From Micromussa lordhowensis (Eukaryota; Cnidaria; Anthozoa; Scleractinia; Lobophylliidae), in contig OZ026600.1 of assembly GCA_964020085.1 (NCBI GenBank), positions 38,590,419 to 38,654,418 on the forward strand: DNA of 64,000 bases, written 5' to 3'. This document shows positions 47,336 to 61,200 of this stretch, piece after piece. The translations under genes and the position numbers were made by a program. Below the pieces are notes generated by a model, which worked only from the letters and a program-made list of their open reading frames with translations, searched no databases and was not told the DNA's origin. Positions within the stretch are counted from its first letter, which is position 1; the number at the start of each line of letters is the position of its first letter.

Positions 47336-50300
47336 TGCGCTCTTGGAATAATTGTTAAATATTATATGATGAAATGTTGCCCCAAAATCAGATTGTTTTT
47401 CATCTGATCTTTAGGCTCTAATGTAAAAGAATCTTCTTGTCAAGAATGTTCTTGTCATTTTGAACAAGGAAGAACTCATAATGATCTCTGTGACACACAC
47501 ACGTTTTAGTATTGAATGATGACCTTTTTACAACTTTTTATTAGCTTTTGTGTTTTATTTAAAAAATTAGTCTCCCAGGATTGGACCCCATGACCAATTG
47601 ATGAAAACAAATCAGTTTTGTGGGCATCATCAACACTCTGTCATAATTAATTATATATACATATCCTTATAATTATTTGACCACTCCCTAATGGGGGTCT
47701 CAAGGCCAATATCAACAAATTCTGACACAAATTTTACTTTATGCATTAAGTAAAATAAACAAAACTTATAAGCATAACAATATAGATAAGAATCCCAGTT
47801 GGCAGGAGGCAGACCAGTTGGATGTTTGCAAAGTGTACCCCGGGAGTTCAACTCAGGAGCTCCAAGTGTGACCAGTGGAACGGGAGGGAACCCATGGCCT
47901 CTGCATTACAACACTCTCAGCCAAGTGGCATATTCTTCATTTTCCAAGTTCATTGATGTAACATAACCGCTTTGATCTCTTGTCCTTGTATAATTATGCC
48001 TTTTTGGTCAGTATTAAATGCATTTAAATTTGCTCAGTGTTTCTCGTTCTATACATAAAGGCGCACAGGACACCTCTCAAATGTGTTTGTTCTGCCAGGC
48101 AACTGCCAGGCCCATCCAAGTCTTGCATGTACATCTAGCAGAAAAGGGCCTGGGTTCTAGTATGGCTGTGTTGTGACTTCAAGAGTGCCAAATCTTGTCA
48201 ACAAAATTTTTCGTGTGAAGCTTTGTGTGAAAGTTGCACTCGGGAAACAATCGTCATTTGGGACCTTATGCAGATGACAGCCACAACAACAAAAACATCA
48301 AAGAGAACAGTGACTACATATGTACATAATAAATTTTCCATGTTAAATGCTGGTAAATACAACTTAACAAAGTTAAGCAGCAGTCTTCAGTCAGCAGTCT
48401 TCGTATGTTATTGTAGTCTCAGTTCACTTTGCCTTTGTACTAATGTGTTCCAGTGTGGCAGGCCCTGGAACGTTTGTGGTCGTAGGATTGAGCAGTTTCC
48501 TGCACATCTTTGGTCTAGTCATCAACGTCTTTCTGCCCCCTACCCTCCCCATCTCCACTGTTAACTCAGTGTGACAGTTGCCTGGAAGACTGCATGCGGC
48601 TCATGGCTGGGTTGCGGGGATTACAGCCATGGGAGTGTTATACTGTCTAGGGGCTGGCTAGTCACAGTGGAGGCCCCTGGATATCCCAGGCACCCATCTT
48701 CCATACAGGAACATGCAGTTGTTAATATTTATTTTTAGCTGTCTTATGTAAACTGCAGAGAACATGAAATTTGAAATTGTTCTTATTTCTATTTGTATGT
48801 GAATGCCTTCTTGATGTGTTCTTACTATTATAAGGTGCTTGGTCTACTTAATGGGCATGGCCCCCTTCAGGGGCAGAAAGCATCAGAATCATACAACTTT
48901 CCAACCTCGTTCCCAGGCTCTCTCTCCTCTGCCTCCCTTTGTCGTTGGGAGAAAGACCCTGGTTGCGGCTGGTCACGTGACCACCCAGAATCTGGGTGGT
49001 AAAAAAATCTGTTGGGTGGGAGGGGTGGCAGAGTACTTTAATTGTTGCTGTGGCAAACTTTGTGGGTTTCAAAACCTCGAGCAGTCGCTAAAAAAGCTCC
49101 CCGCTCTATCGGGTTCGAAGTCGGATTTTGCCGATGAAGAAGCTACATTATTTCTGCCGTCTCCAAAATATAGAAGACTTTCGTTCACAAAGAAATTCGG
49201 CAGCCGAATGGAGCTCAAAATTTCCGACGGTTATCACTTGTAAAACGTCACGTACCGAATCGAAGTGAGACCAGTGGATCAGTCTCTTGAATCTTTGCGT
49301 TCGGAGGTAATTTATTTTCTTCTTTGTGCGGTAATTTGAATTAAAAAAGTACTTCTGTCACATGGCCGATTAGCCGAGCTGACTTGCATTTGGTTTAACG
49401 CAATGTAAAATGATTTGCAGTTTTGTTGACTTAAGCCGCGCTTATATTTCATCTGCATCAGGTTTATGTAAGTTTATATTTAGGCAGATGTTTAAACACG
49501 ATTCCTTGACATAGTCAAGAATTATGTTTTGCAAAATAGTAAATAAAACATGGTTTTATATAGCGAACAATGTGCCATGAGGTTAATTCAGGCAACATGC
49601 TATGAATGAGTTTACGCTTAATTCGAATTCGACCGGCTGGAATTGAAATAAAGAGTGATACTTCAATACGCTGGATACATACAAATATATTTCGTTTGTC
49701 CTGTATGAAGCTTAGAATAGGACTGAAGAATTTCAATGGTGTATTTGCCAGTGTGTAGTTTGATATAGCGACCAGTGATCGCCATTCTTTCGCTTCAGTT
49801 GATATTTGTTGACTCCACCCTGGTGAAAAAGTTTGTGTCACAGGTGGTCACGTGACCAGCCGCAACCAGGGTCTTTCTCCCAACGACAAAGGGAGGCAGA
49901 GGAGAGAGAGCCTGGGAACGAGGTTGACAACTTTCTTGGGGAGTAATGTCTATCATGAAAAGACTGTTAAGACACTTCAGTGCAATGTGACAACAATCAA
50001 CTAGTAATAACCACAGGTTAGGAAGTGCGGGCGAGGGCTAGCTATGCATGATTTGTTTCACTGAGGTTAACGAATTCATTGTAAAACAGTGGCGTTGTGT
50101 TCTTTTTCCATTTTGGGCATTTATATTTGCAGGGCAATAAAGGGTTGCATAGTGTGGGTGATTGTTTTCCCTAAAACGAGACAAAGGGACCTAAGAGTGG
50201 TTTTACTGACCTTGTGAAACAGTAACACCAGTTTGATTATACACTAGTTCTATTTTGTGTTGGGTTTGACAAAATGGTTATTTTTTCACGTTGTAAATAA

Positions 50301-52229
50301 AAACACTGTTGATTATAAAATGGACATATTGATTTAGTCACTTGGTCATTTGATGTAACCCGACAATAGCAGACACGGACAGGAAACGTTCCGATCACAA
50401 TCTCACACGCTCGATTTTGATTGGACGGCGCGCCAGCTATGCATGAGCTGCACGTGATTCTTCGACGAAATAGACGTCGTCCACGTGATAAAATTGTGTT
50501 GTGTGCATTCCAATTTAAGGCGGCGAAATACGAGATACAAAAACCTTCAACTTGTTGCGCAACATTGTTTCGTTGCAAGTTTTCGTCGATGTTTCCCTTT
50601 TTTCACCTTGCGTGATCAACTTGTCGCGCAACAAAAACATTTGTTGCGGGTTGAAGAAAGTTGTTGCGAAAAGTAGAGCGCGGGTCTACTTTGAGCAACA
50701 AATTTTGGCTTTGTTGCTCGTTTTTCATCAAATTCACAACTTGTCGCGCAACAAATTCGCTCGTGCCCTAGCAAATCAACCAATCAGCGCGCCGCATTTC
50801 TTCAACCTGCAACAAATGTTTTTGTTGCGGGTCAAGTTGATCACGCAAGGTGAAAAACGCGAAACATCGACAAAAACTTGCAACGAAACAATGTTGCGCG
50901 ACAAGTTGAAGGTTTTTGTATCTCGTATTTCGCCGCCTTTATGGACCGCCACTTCTGCATGAACTGCACGTGATTCTTGACATTCTTAGCTTCAAGAAGG
51001 CGAAATTTACATATTATTTGACCCTTCAACTACATTAAAGATCATTGACTATGGAAGGTGAAACAGCTATGCTTTGGTAAGAATTGTCTTCTGCTTGGTG
51101 TTGGTTTCTAGCGGTCAGAACGCCTGTGCTCAAATTACTGCTGCTTCGTGTTTGTCTCCCGTGGTCAAAGCGCCTGTGCTAAAATTACGTCCTTTCATTT
51201 CATTGGTTCTTAGTGTCCCTAAGGACAAATATTTGGAAGGACGACTTTTTTTGCTAAATTCGAGTCACTGCAAGGCTATATAACTACCGCGCATGCGTTT
51301 GAAACCAATGTTGAGATTAGGATTGCGGGCTCCGCTGGTCGCCCGCAATAATAATCAATGATAGTCGATAGTAACCACTAACAATCAATCAATGACAATA
51401 TTTTAGATTATTGATACCTAGCAATCAATTCTGTTTTATTACAGAGTTCCCGTAGGATACTCAGATCTAATGAAATAGTTCTTCCATCCACTGGATTGAT
51501 TGACACTGAATTGGATTTGTCTTTTTCTCTTCAGGTTGGTAACTTAATGATGAATGATATTTCCTTTGGCCATAATTATCATGAAAATCACAGATCTACT
51601 CCCCAATAGAGATAAATGATAAGTTCTTACTGTAGGCAAATTGGCTATTAGCCAATCAGAAGCCTTGTCTACTGTCCTGATATCCTGATCGTGCGATATC
51701 AAGTCACTGACCTGATAAGGTGATGATATCATGGTCACTTGGCCAAGTTAATGTGGGTACAGTAAATACCTAATTGTACTTTTTTGTTTTCTGCAGCATA
51801 TCAGGCTTGTTTTGTTTAGCCATGAGTATTTTGGTGAGACAAAGTTGAGCCAAAAACGAACCATGGCTCAATAAAACTTGCCTGAAATGCCACCAAAGTG
51901 TACCAAAACAGTTCAATTAGGTACTAAAATGCTGCTCATGGCCCAGGTCTTTAAGTCAAATCAAACATCTGGCCTAAAACAAACATATCTACTAGCAGCA
52001 TTTATAAGAGTCAAATCTTGTGTCCTACATTAGCCTGCAGTGCAGGTGTATTTGGCGTGCAAGTGCACATTTTCGTATTAGGCCGCCATCTTGGATTTGG
52101 TAACTGTGGAGGGTTGGGGTGAGGGAAAACTTGCCAAATGAGTAGGTGTGAGGTTGACAGCATTGAAAACCTGGTCTGTTGAGTGCACAAATAATGTCTG
52201 CACTGCAGGCTAGTCTTGTGTTTAATGCA

Positions 52230-52275
<46 letters not shown>

Positions 52276-55200
52276 TTAAAATTTTTATAGAGAAAATAAG
52301 AATATCTTCATTTTGTACTTCTTCTATGAATATGAATTTTTTGTTTAATGAAATCTACTAGTTTTGCTAATTACTTCAGCGAAAAAATTATCTTGATTGA
52401 TAAATTCCCCGCGATTCTGCAGGCGTTTAAAGTTATTAGTTTCTGCCCCATGAGCATAGTGGGATCTGGGTCGGGCTTCTTGTGATGTCATCGAAGGACA
52501 AGGCTCAAACACTCTAGATGTTTGACTGGGTTTTGAGCACTGTGAAAACATCATTGGGGTATTTGTGCTTCATATTTTATCAAAAATGGACAAGACTTTT
52601 AAACGAAAGAATTGTATCATCTAGTGATACAATTCGGAGTCTAGCTATGATTAGGACGGCTATGATGTATGTTTTTTTTTATTTCGAAGTACGGGTCGCC
52701 AGTCAAGCCCACCACACTGCCAGTCACAAACAACAATTTGCCGGCCCAATTGGCTGATCTACTGATCTACATACAACACTTTAAGTATTCTTACTGAAAC
52801 CTTGGTAGTTCATAACAACGAGATATAGTTCATAACAACAAGATAATTTTTTGGAAAAATTTGTCTTTTCAGTTCATTATTGCCGACTGACTGTACGTAA
52901 ACAAAGTCAATTAGGGTGTATGAACATAAACATTGCGAGTTACACAAATTTGCATTTTTCGTACTAGCAATGAAAAATCCTTTGAAAAGATCTTGAAAAA
53001 AGGTTCAGTATGGTATCAGTTAAATGAATATATTTCTCCTTCACTGTTCTTTTGTTTTAAAAGTCTTTTACACATACGCTAATGACCCGAGTGTTGCATT
53101 TCGGTCAAAATACAAGCTCATTCTCCTCCCAGGTTTCCTTTAGCTTCCTTTCAGCGCTACAATCTCTGTCAGTTAAGTCAAATTTAAATGGTTTGTTTTA
53201 GTTTCCTCATATAATTATCAATGCTTGATTCGTTTTAAGTCTGCAACTAAGATATATTTTGTTGCTCAAAGAACAAAACAATTGTGTATGCAGATGAGAA
53301 ACTAAGTGTCAATTGTCGACCTCGTATGTGTGGTTGTATATGAAATCCACAAATGCATAGCTAGTTCTACAGTTCGAAGCCTCACTAATCTCAATCACCT
53401 CATTGTAGGATGTACATGCTGTTGATTATTCATTTAGAAAGCTATCTATTTTGAGGACAAAGGAAATTCAACGCATATAATTTGCTGTATAAATATCTCA
53501 CCTACATGTACAGTGGTTTCCATGATTTTGGTCTGGGACAGCCAGGGCTCCTTTGAATTGAATACTCAGATGGCTTCAACCTTAACAATATCAGCAGTGT
53601 ACAAGAAGCTAGGGAAGAATGTACAGGCCACGAAAATCCTAGATTTTTACAGTAGTGGCGAGAACTCAAACCCTTCAATTTATCCTGCAATGAGCGCAAC
53701 CAGTCTCAGAGTGGGGAGGATTACTTACAATCAAACAGGAGGGAAGGGGAGGACGTTTTTCTATGGGAGGCTTTGAAAATTCAGTTAGGGAGTTGCTCAG
53801 TGGGGAACTTTGCCATAAGGTTGATACAAAAAATATTTTTGTGGTAATTTTACTTGTAAAATAGAGTTAACAACTCGTAGCGTTTCAGATCACGTTTATG
53901 TATCATTCCTTAAGTCACGCTAGTGCAACTCATGTTTCTACAAGGTCTAACAACTGTCAACGCTCGTGGTCTAGTTACGAAACATTTACAGAAGCAGACA
54001 TTGCCCTTTGTGGGCGTGAGATAAACATTACTCTGTCCTTGAACTACAATAGCAATTACATTTGACTAGAATATTGTACTATTTATTTCTTCGCCTTACT
54101 TTCTAATCCCGGTTTGCGTGCCAGTATGCATGCAGCCTAAACAAAACAATGTTATTTTGTGTAATGGATACAAGATAAACAGTATCAAGTTATCATTTAT
54201 AATTGCCACTTTCCTGCTCTCATACCGAACAACGCCTTGTGTTGACGTGTCTTTCACTAGTGCAAGTAGCTAGTTTGCGATTTGCCTGTAATTTTCGTTA
54301 GTTCCTGAGTCTCTCTTCATCATGCGTCGCCATTCCAATCGCCGCAATCGTCCTAAAAGCTTCGACCCAAAGGACATGTCGTTCCAGGACTTACAAGCCT
54401 TGCCCAAGAAATCGCTTCTGTTGTTGGCCTCGGCACGCAATCTAGTGACAACTGGCAGCAAGGCTCAACTGGCCCAGCGGATCTTCGAACACGACAACAA
54501 TAATCTCCCTCGACCTCCCGCCGCAACAACTGATCAGGCAAACATCCCTCAGCTCCAGTCGCAGAATGTCATTGAGGTACCTAACACCGACCAAACGTTC
54601 ACGAGCGGCCAACTCGACCAGCTTCGTGTTCTCATAGCCGAAGCCGTGGGCACAGAGTCCCGTCGACCCGCTGGGGAAATAAACACTGCTCTCCTCTCTC
54701 CGGTCAGCGCTTCAAGTCAACCAAGGGCACACGATAGTTTTCAACAAAATGGCGTCCTACCTTCTTCCAATTCACTTGGACCCAGGCCCCTTGAAGTGAA
54801 CACTGTCACACCCGGCCTACTTCCGCCGAGCTTACTTCCGGTAGCCCAACCACAAAGCAATCCAGCGGATCAACACTTGCCGCCTCTTCCACAGAAGCTT
54901 AAACACAAGATCCTCAAACGTGAGTACGTTGACTTTACTGATCTTCTTTCCTCCAACATGTACCCTGTTCATACTTCTTCATCGTCTGATAATTTTACCC
55001 TGGCCATCAACCCTGACGATACTTCCACGCTCTCTTTTGTCCCCTCCCAACAAAAGAAGAGTCGTATCAATGGCCTTTCTTCATGGCTCGAGGCTTGGAA
55101 CTTGTACTTTCGTACCCTCCTCTCCGGTTTCCCTCATCTGGCCCCCGATCTTCTAGCATATCAAGATCAGATTTGCAAGTTTAGCCGCAAATACAAGTCC

Positions 55201-58200
55201 TCTGCCTGGCTAATGTATGACACGGCCTTTCGCCACATGGCTGCCTCCAACCCCTCCACATCCTGGTCTACCATCAACGAGCAACTCTACAACGACATTC
55301 TGAAGGAAGAAACTCTTCCTTTTTGCATTACATGCCACTCCTACGGCCATCGCACTGTCGCCTGTCTTTCACGGTCCAAACCAACCCAGTCCTTTCGCCC
55401 CTCAGCAGGAGGATTCGTCGCAAACACCTCCTCTACCTCGACCATGCCCGACACTGTTAAATCCAGTGCAAGCACTGTCAACCCGCCTCCCCAAGCCTTT
55501 CAGCCAAATGCGAGATGGTCAATCTGCCGCGACTTCAACCGCCGCCTCTGCCGCAGACCTAACTGCCAGTTCCAACACATCTGCAATAAGCCCGAATGCG
55601 GTGGAAATCACCCTGGCTTCCAGTGTCCTAAACCAGTCTGATTCCTCTTTCACACCACCTCTGCTCAGTTCCCCTACTACCCCCATTGTTATCCCTAACC
55701 TCGCTACAGAACTAAAGAATCATCCTAACCAGAAGTTCGCTTCAGATCTCCTCCATGACCTGCAGTGGGGATGCCGCCTAGGTTACACCGGTCCTCGTTC
55801 CCCCAGAGTCACTCCTAACCTTAAGTCAGCTACACTCCATCCTCAAGCAGTCTCGGATGCATTAGCCAAAGAAGTATCTCGTGGTCACACTGCCGGTCCT
55901 TTTCAAGAGCCTCCAATTCAAAACCTACAATGCTCTCCACTAGGGGTAGTACCCAAGAAAGACAGAACATGGCGCATCATTATGGACCTCTCTTCCCCTC
56001 ATGGCTCCTCGGTGAATGACTTCATATCTAAGGACACCTACACATTACACTATGCAACCTTCGATCAAGCTCTTGCTCTTGTTTCCCGGCACGGCCAGAA
56101 TGCTCTTATGGCTAAACTTGATATCAAACACGCCTTTCGCCTCTGTCCAGTTCACCCAGCTGACTTGGAACTTCTTGGCATTCATTGGGACGGCCAGTAC
56201 TACATCGACCTTCGCCTACCCTTTGGCTTGCGCTCCTCCCCATACCTCTTTAACCGTCTTGCTGATGCTTTTGAATGGATTCTCAAAAACAACTACATGA
56301 TTACTGATCTCATGCACTACCTCGATGACTATTTCACGGTGGGGCCACCAAACTCCAAGACCTGCTCCGACAATGTCAACATAATGATCCACATGGCCTC
56401 ACACCTAGGGATCCCCCTGGCCCCTGAGAAGCTGGAAGGTCCGACCACTTCCCTGGTCTTTCTTGGAATCTTACTTGACACCAATCGTATGGAAACTGCC
56501 CTACCAGAAGACAAACTCAGGGAGCTTCTTGCCGAACTTCAGCGTTGGTGTTCTCGTAAAAAGTGCCTTAAGCGTGAGTTGCTCTCCCTCATAGGCAAAC
56601 TCAACTGGGCCTGTCGCGTCATCCCTGCTGGGCGCATATTCCTGCGTCGCCTTATTGACCTCAGTACAACTGCTAGGCTCCCCCACCACCACATCTCCAT
56701 GAACCTTGAGGCTCGCCGTGATATTGCCTGGTGGCAAAGATTCCTCCCCACTTGGAATGGCCGAGCGATTATCCCTGATCCATACTGGTCCAGATCCCCA
56801 GATTTGGCCCTCTTTACAGATGCGTCGGGGACCCTTGGTTATGGCATCTACTACTCTGGTTATTGGATCGCTGAAACCTGGCCACCTGCGCTTCAAGGTC
56901 GTTCTATCCAATGGAAGGAGCTCTACCCTATTGCTCTTGCCTGCCTCTTGTGGGGTCATACATGGCCTGGAAAGAAAATTCTCTTTCACTGCGACAATCA
57001 GGCAGTCGTTGACATCTGGGCTTCTGGCACCTCCCGAGACCCAAACATCATGCACCTTGTTCGCTCCATATTTTTCAGTGGTGCTACTCACCATTTCACA
57101 ATCCTAGTCGCTCACATTGCTGGTACCAATAACTCAATTGCCGACTCTTTATCCCGTTTGCAGATAGTGCGGTTCCATCAGCTCGCCCCAGCAGCGGACC
57201 CAACGCCAACACCTATCCCTCCATCAGCCCAGACCCTCTGGAACGTCGTTTAGAGTTCCTTCAGTCTCAAGCCATTGCTGACTCCACTCGTCGCACTTAC
57301 TCGGCTGGCGTGCGGAGGTACACCGCGTTTTGCACCTCTCGGCAATGGCAGAGTTTTCCAGCTACAGAATCTACACTGCGTTATTTCGCTGCCTTCCTGT
57401 CTGACCAAGTTTCTTACAGAACTGTCAAGTTGTACATGGCCAGCATTCGTTTCTTTCACATCGAGAACAACCTTCCGGACCCATTCCGGGATGCCCCATT
57501 ACTCCATCTACTCCTGCGGGGCATCAAGCGCAGTGTGGGCCTCTCCTCCAAACGCCGCCTTCCCATCACCATGTCCCTGCTTCGGAAACTCAAGTCTGAA
57601 CTGGCACAAGCACCTGACATCCTTCCGCGTGACAAACTCATGCTTTGGTCTGCCTTCACATTGGCCTTCTTCGCCTTTCTCCGTTCAAGTGAGTTTACTT
57701 CACCTTCCACCTCTCAATTCAATGCACTGTCACACCTCAGCGCCAGTGACATATCCTTTACCTCGGATGGCTCCATAAGTCTACACCTGAAGTCCTCCAA
57801 AACCGACCCTTATCGCCAAGGTTGCTCCCTCCTGATTGCCTCATCAGGCCACTCCGTCTGTGCAGTTCGTGCGATTAAAAAATACATGGCCCATCATCCC
57901 CTCAATCCGGATGGCCCCTTCTACATATTCCAGTCTGGCCTCTACCTCACGAGATCCCAAGTCACCTCCACACTTCGTCTTCTCCTCAACCGCCTAAACA
58001 TTCCTACAGAGCTTTATGCCTCCCACAGCTTTCGCATCGGGGCAGCTACAACGGCAGCCGAGGCTGGCTTACCTCCGTGGCTCATTCAAACTCTTGGTAG
58101 ATGGTCCAGCAATTGCTTTGCTATTTACATCCGGACTCCCTCGTCTATTCTTCAGAAAGTACCAGGCCTCTTAGCCAAGGCTGCTGCAGGAACGCAGTCT

Positions 58201-61200
58201 GTCTGGAACCCCCAGGAAGGACGTTGTACTTATCTGACATAATAGTATTACTTATTTTCTTCTAGGCAGCATTTGGGATTAAATTTGGGTGCACACCTGT
58301 CACTTAGCTTCGCACGCAGCAGGCCGGGTGGGACCCTGACCCCACCTCAGGCTTATATCTATCCGGGTGTGGCATGCGCCACACTTGTTGGCTCATCCCT
58401 TATTTCCAGGTGTGGCATGCGCCACACTTGTAGGCTCATCCATCATCCCTTATTCCAGGTGCGGCACGCGCCACACTTGTTGGCTCATCCATTACTTGCG
58501 GGGTGTGGTGCTAGCACCCCTATTTCAGTTTACCTATTTACAGGGTGTGTTAATGCCACCCTTAGATTTGCCAGGGAGCACCCAACAACCTTAGTCCCAT
58601 TTACTGCCAAATAGTTGTCATTTTATTGTGTACTTATGTAAGCGTCCGAAGTTGTTTATGGTAATTTTACTTGTAAAATAGAGTTAACAACTCGTAGCGT
58701 TTCAGATCACGTTTATGTATCATTCCTTAAGTCACGCTAGCGCAACTCATGTTTCTACAAGGTCTAACAACTGTCAACGCTCGTGGTCTAGTTACGAAAC
58801 ATTTACAGAAGCAGACATTGCCCTTTGTGGGCGTGAGATAAACATTACTCTGTCCTTGAACTACAATAGCAATTACATTTGACTAGAATATTGTACTATT
58901 TATTTCTTTGCCTTACTTTCTAATCCCGGTTTGCGTGCCAGTATGCATGCAGCCTAAACAAAACAATGTTATTTTGTGTAATGGATACAAGATAAACAGT
59001 ATCAAGTTATCATTTATAATTGCCACTTTCCTGCTCTCATACCGAACAACGCCTTGCGTTGACGTGTCTTTCACTAGTGCAAGTAGCTAGTTTGCGATTT
59101 GCCTGTAATTTTCCCCACCTCCCCCACCCATTGTCAATAAACAGCTGGACTACAGGGTTGGGTGCACACCTGTCACTTAGCTTCGCACGCAGCAGGCCGG
59201 GTGGGACCCTGACCCCACCTCAGGCTTATATCTATCTGGGTGTGGCATGCGCCACACTTGTTGGCTCATCCCTTATTTCCAGGTGTGGCATGCGCCACAC
59301 TTGTAGGCTCATCCATCATCCCTTATTCCAGGTGCGGCACGCGCCACACTTGTTGGCTCATCCATTACTTGCGGGGTGTGGTGCTAGCACCCCTATTTCA
59401 GTTTACCTATTTACAGGGTGTGTTAATGCCACCCTTAGATTTGCCAGGGAGCACCCAACAACCTTAGTCCCATTTACTGCCAAATAGTTGTCATTTTATT
59501 GTGTACTTATGTAAGCGTCCGAAGTTGTTAACAGGAAGAACTAGTGAATTCTAACTGCAGGGGATCACGGGGTAAGCAAGGGCTTAACCCTTCAAAGCTA
59601 GCTGCTGTTAAGGGATATACCTTTAAATTATATCCAACTCCACCTGGACTAAAAGATCAGCAGTGGGGGAAATGTGTTATAGCTATAGACGACTTTCTAC
59701 GATGTCGAAAAAAAAAGGATGCCACTGCTGACATACATGTATGTATTCTTATATGTATTCTATTTTCTTCTGATACCTTTGTAAAATATATGTTTGTGAG
59801 AGTTTGAATTAAAATTGAATTGAACTGAATTGAATATAGCACCATTTCCCAATGATTCAATGGTGCTTTACAAGAAACTGAATCTATAAACAAATACCTT
59901 CCATAAAAAAATTAAGAAAATATAAAAAACAGATAAAAATCTAAAACGAGGTATACCCTGTAATTAAAAACTTCAACTTAAAAATGCTTGTTTAAAAAAA
60001 CACATTTTCAGTTAACCTTGAAAATGTTCATAGACGATTCTTTAATATCTTTTGGAAGTATGTTCCACACAGTTGGAGCTGACACTGCAAATGAACGGCC
60101 CCCATAGCTTGTTATTGAAACCTTTTGAATTCAGTGTTCATGTATGTTTATGAATACAGCAGTAAATTCATGTGGGTGACGTTTCCAAACTTCACATTAC
60201 TGTCTGTTTTATCTTGGAGAGCATCCATGAACTTACTGATAACTCAGTGATACTTGTTGACTACATGTATATGATTTATAGAGCCATTAAAGATTTGTTT
60301 TCTAGAACTTGCCAAATATATACAGTGAACATGGCATCTACACTGTATATTCTTACCTAGCAGCATTAATTTCATATTCAATATGAAATTAAAAACTGCT
60401 AAGTCTGTAGGACAATGTGGACCTTAAGAACATTGACTTGCCTTAATTTCTTCAAATATGTTGTAGCAACTATACAAATGTTCATGTTCCTTCAGTGATA
60501 ATTATTTTGTTTTTGTTCAGTACCCACACTTTTTGAAGAGGGCAGGAAACAATCTTCAAATTATGCTTCAAAGACGCAAGAAGTACAAGAATCGCACCAT
60601 TCTTGGTTTTAAAACACTGGCTGTAGGACTTGTTAACATGGGACAGGTGAGACAAGAACATCACCTTCATTCAAGTGTCATTCAAGTGCATAGTGATGGT
60701 GTGGATATTCTTTGCAACTGCAACGTTTACTAGTAGTGCTGGAAAATTTTCACTGAGTAGCAGGATGTGTGTCCTTTAAATCTCTGTTCTGGGTGGACAT
60801 CAATAAATTTGGTTGGCCAAAAACAAAAACATTGTATGACTCAATCCCTAGACATATAATTTAAAGCAATACGAATCCTTAGCAATGCATTATGGGCTGA
60901 TTTTTAAGCAGGCATTCATTTCACATTGTATGCAGGTGCAAAATAAACTTCACATTTGTTTGATTTGTGATTTTTAACATGTTTCAAAACAAACGGGTAT
61001 AACAACATGATCTTTTTTAAAACAAAACTAAGGAAGGTTAAGTCATTTTGGTGCTCAGACACACAATTTCACAAATTTGGTTGTATAATGTTTGATGAAT
61101 GACTGTTATTTCCAGCATTCGCTTACAAATCTCTCTTGCTCACTGACAGAACAAAGAGTTTTTGGATGTACCGTACTTGTAATTAGTGTATAGTTCATAT

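Larger units (their letters stand above)
53842..59529 (+). mobile_element. Ngaro/DIRS-type tyrosine-recombinase retrotransposon
   Basis: Layout A1 (53842-54296), gag, RT-RNase H, tyrosine recombinase, B1 (58285-58656), A2 (58659-59113), B2 (59158-59529). A1/A2 are both 455 bp and B1/B2 both 372 bp, each pair differing at only a few bases. This split direct-repeat order is that of Ngaro/PAT elements. There is no integrase or aspartic protease, and no methyltransferase between RNase H and recombinase, which favours Ngaro. The long repeats and intact domains suggest a recent insertion. Confidence 0.92.
53690..59735 (+). pseudogene. BEN-domain-like coding fragment split by a Ngaro element
   Basis: To the right of the retroelement, frame 59545-59735 reads [54 protein letters not shown], which has the pattern of the second half of a BEN domain (conserved GxxGL, KxxxVKxY, WxxCVxAID). 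To the left, 53735-53840 reads [30 protein letters not shown], matching its first half. The two join at 53841/59530, apart from a one-base frame offset. No start, promoter or splice sites were established; it may be a decayed transposon-associated or captured exon lying in PACS intron 3. Confidence 0.55.

Noticed and set aside
52179..52361. ORF with an Asn run
   Set aside because: Translation of the (AAT)n tract.
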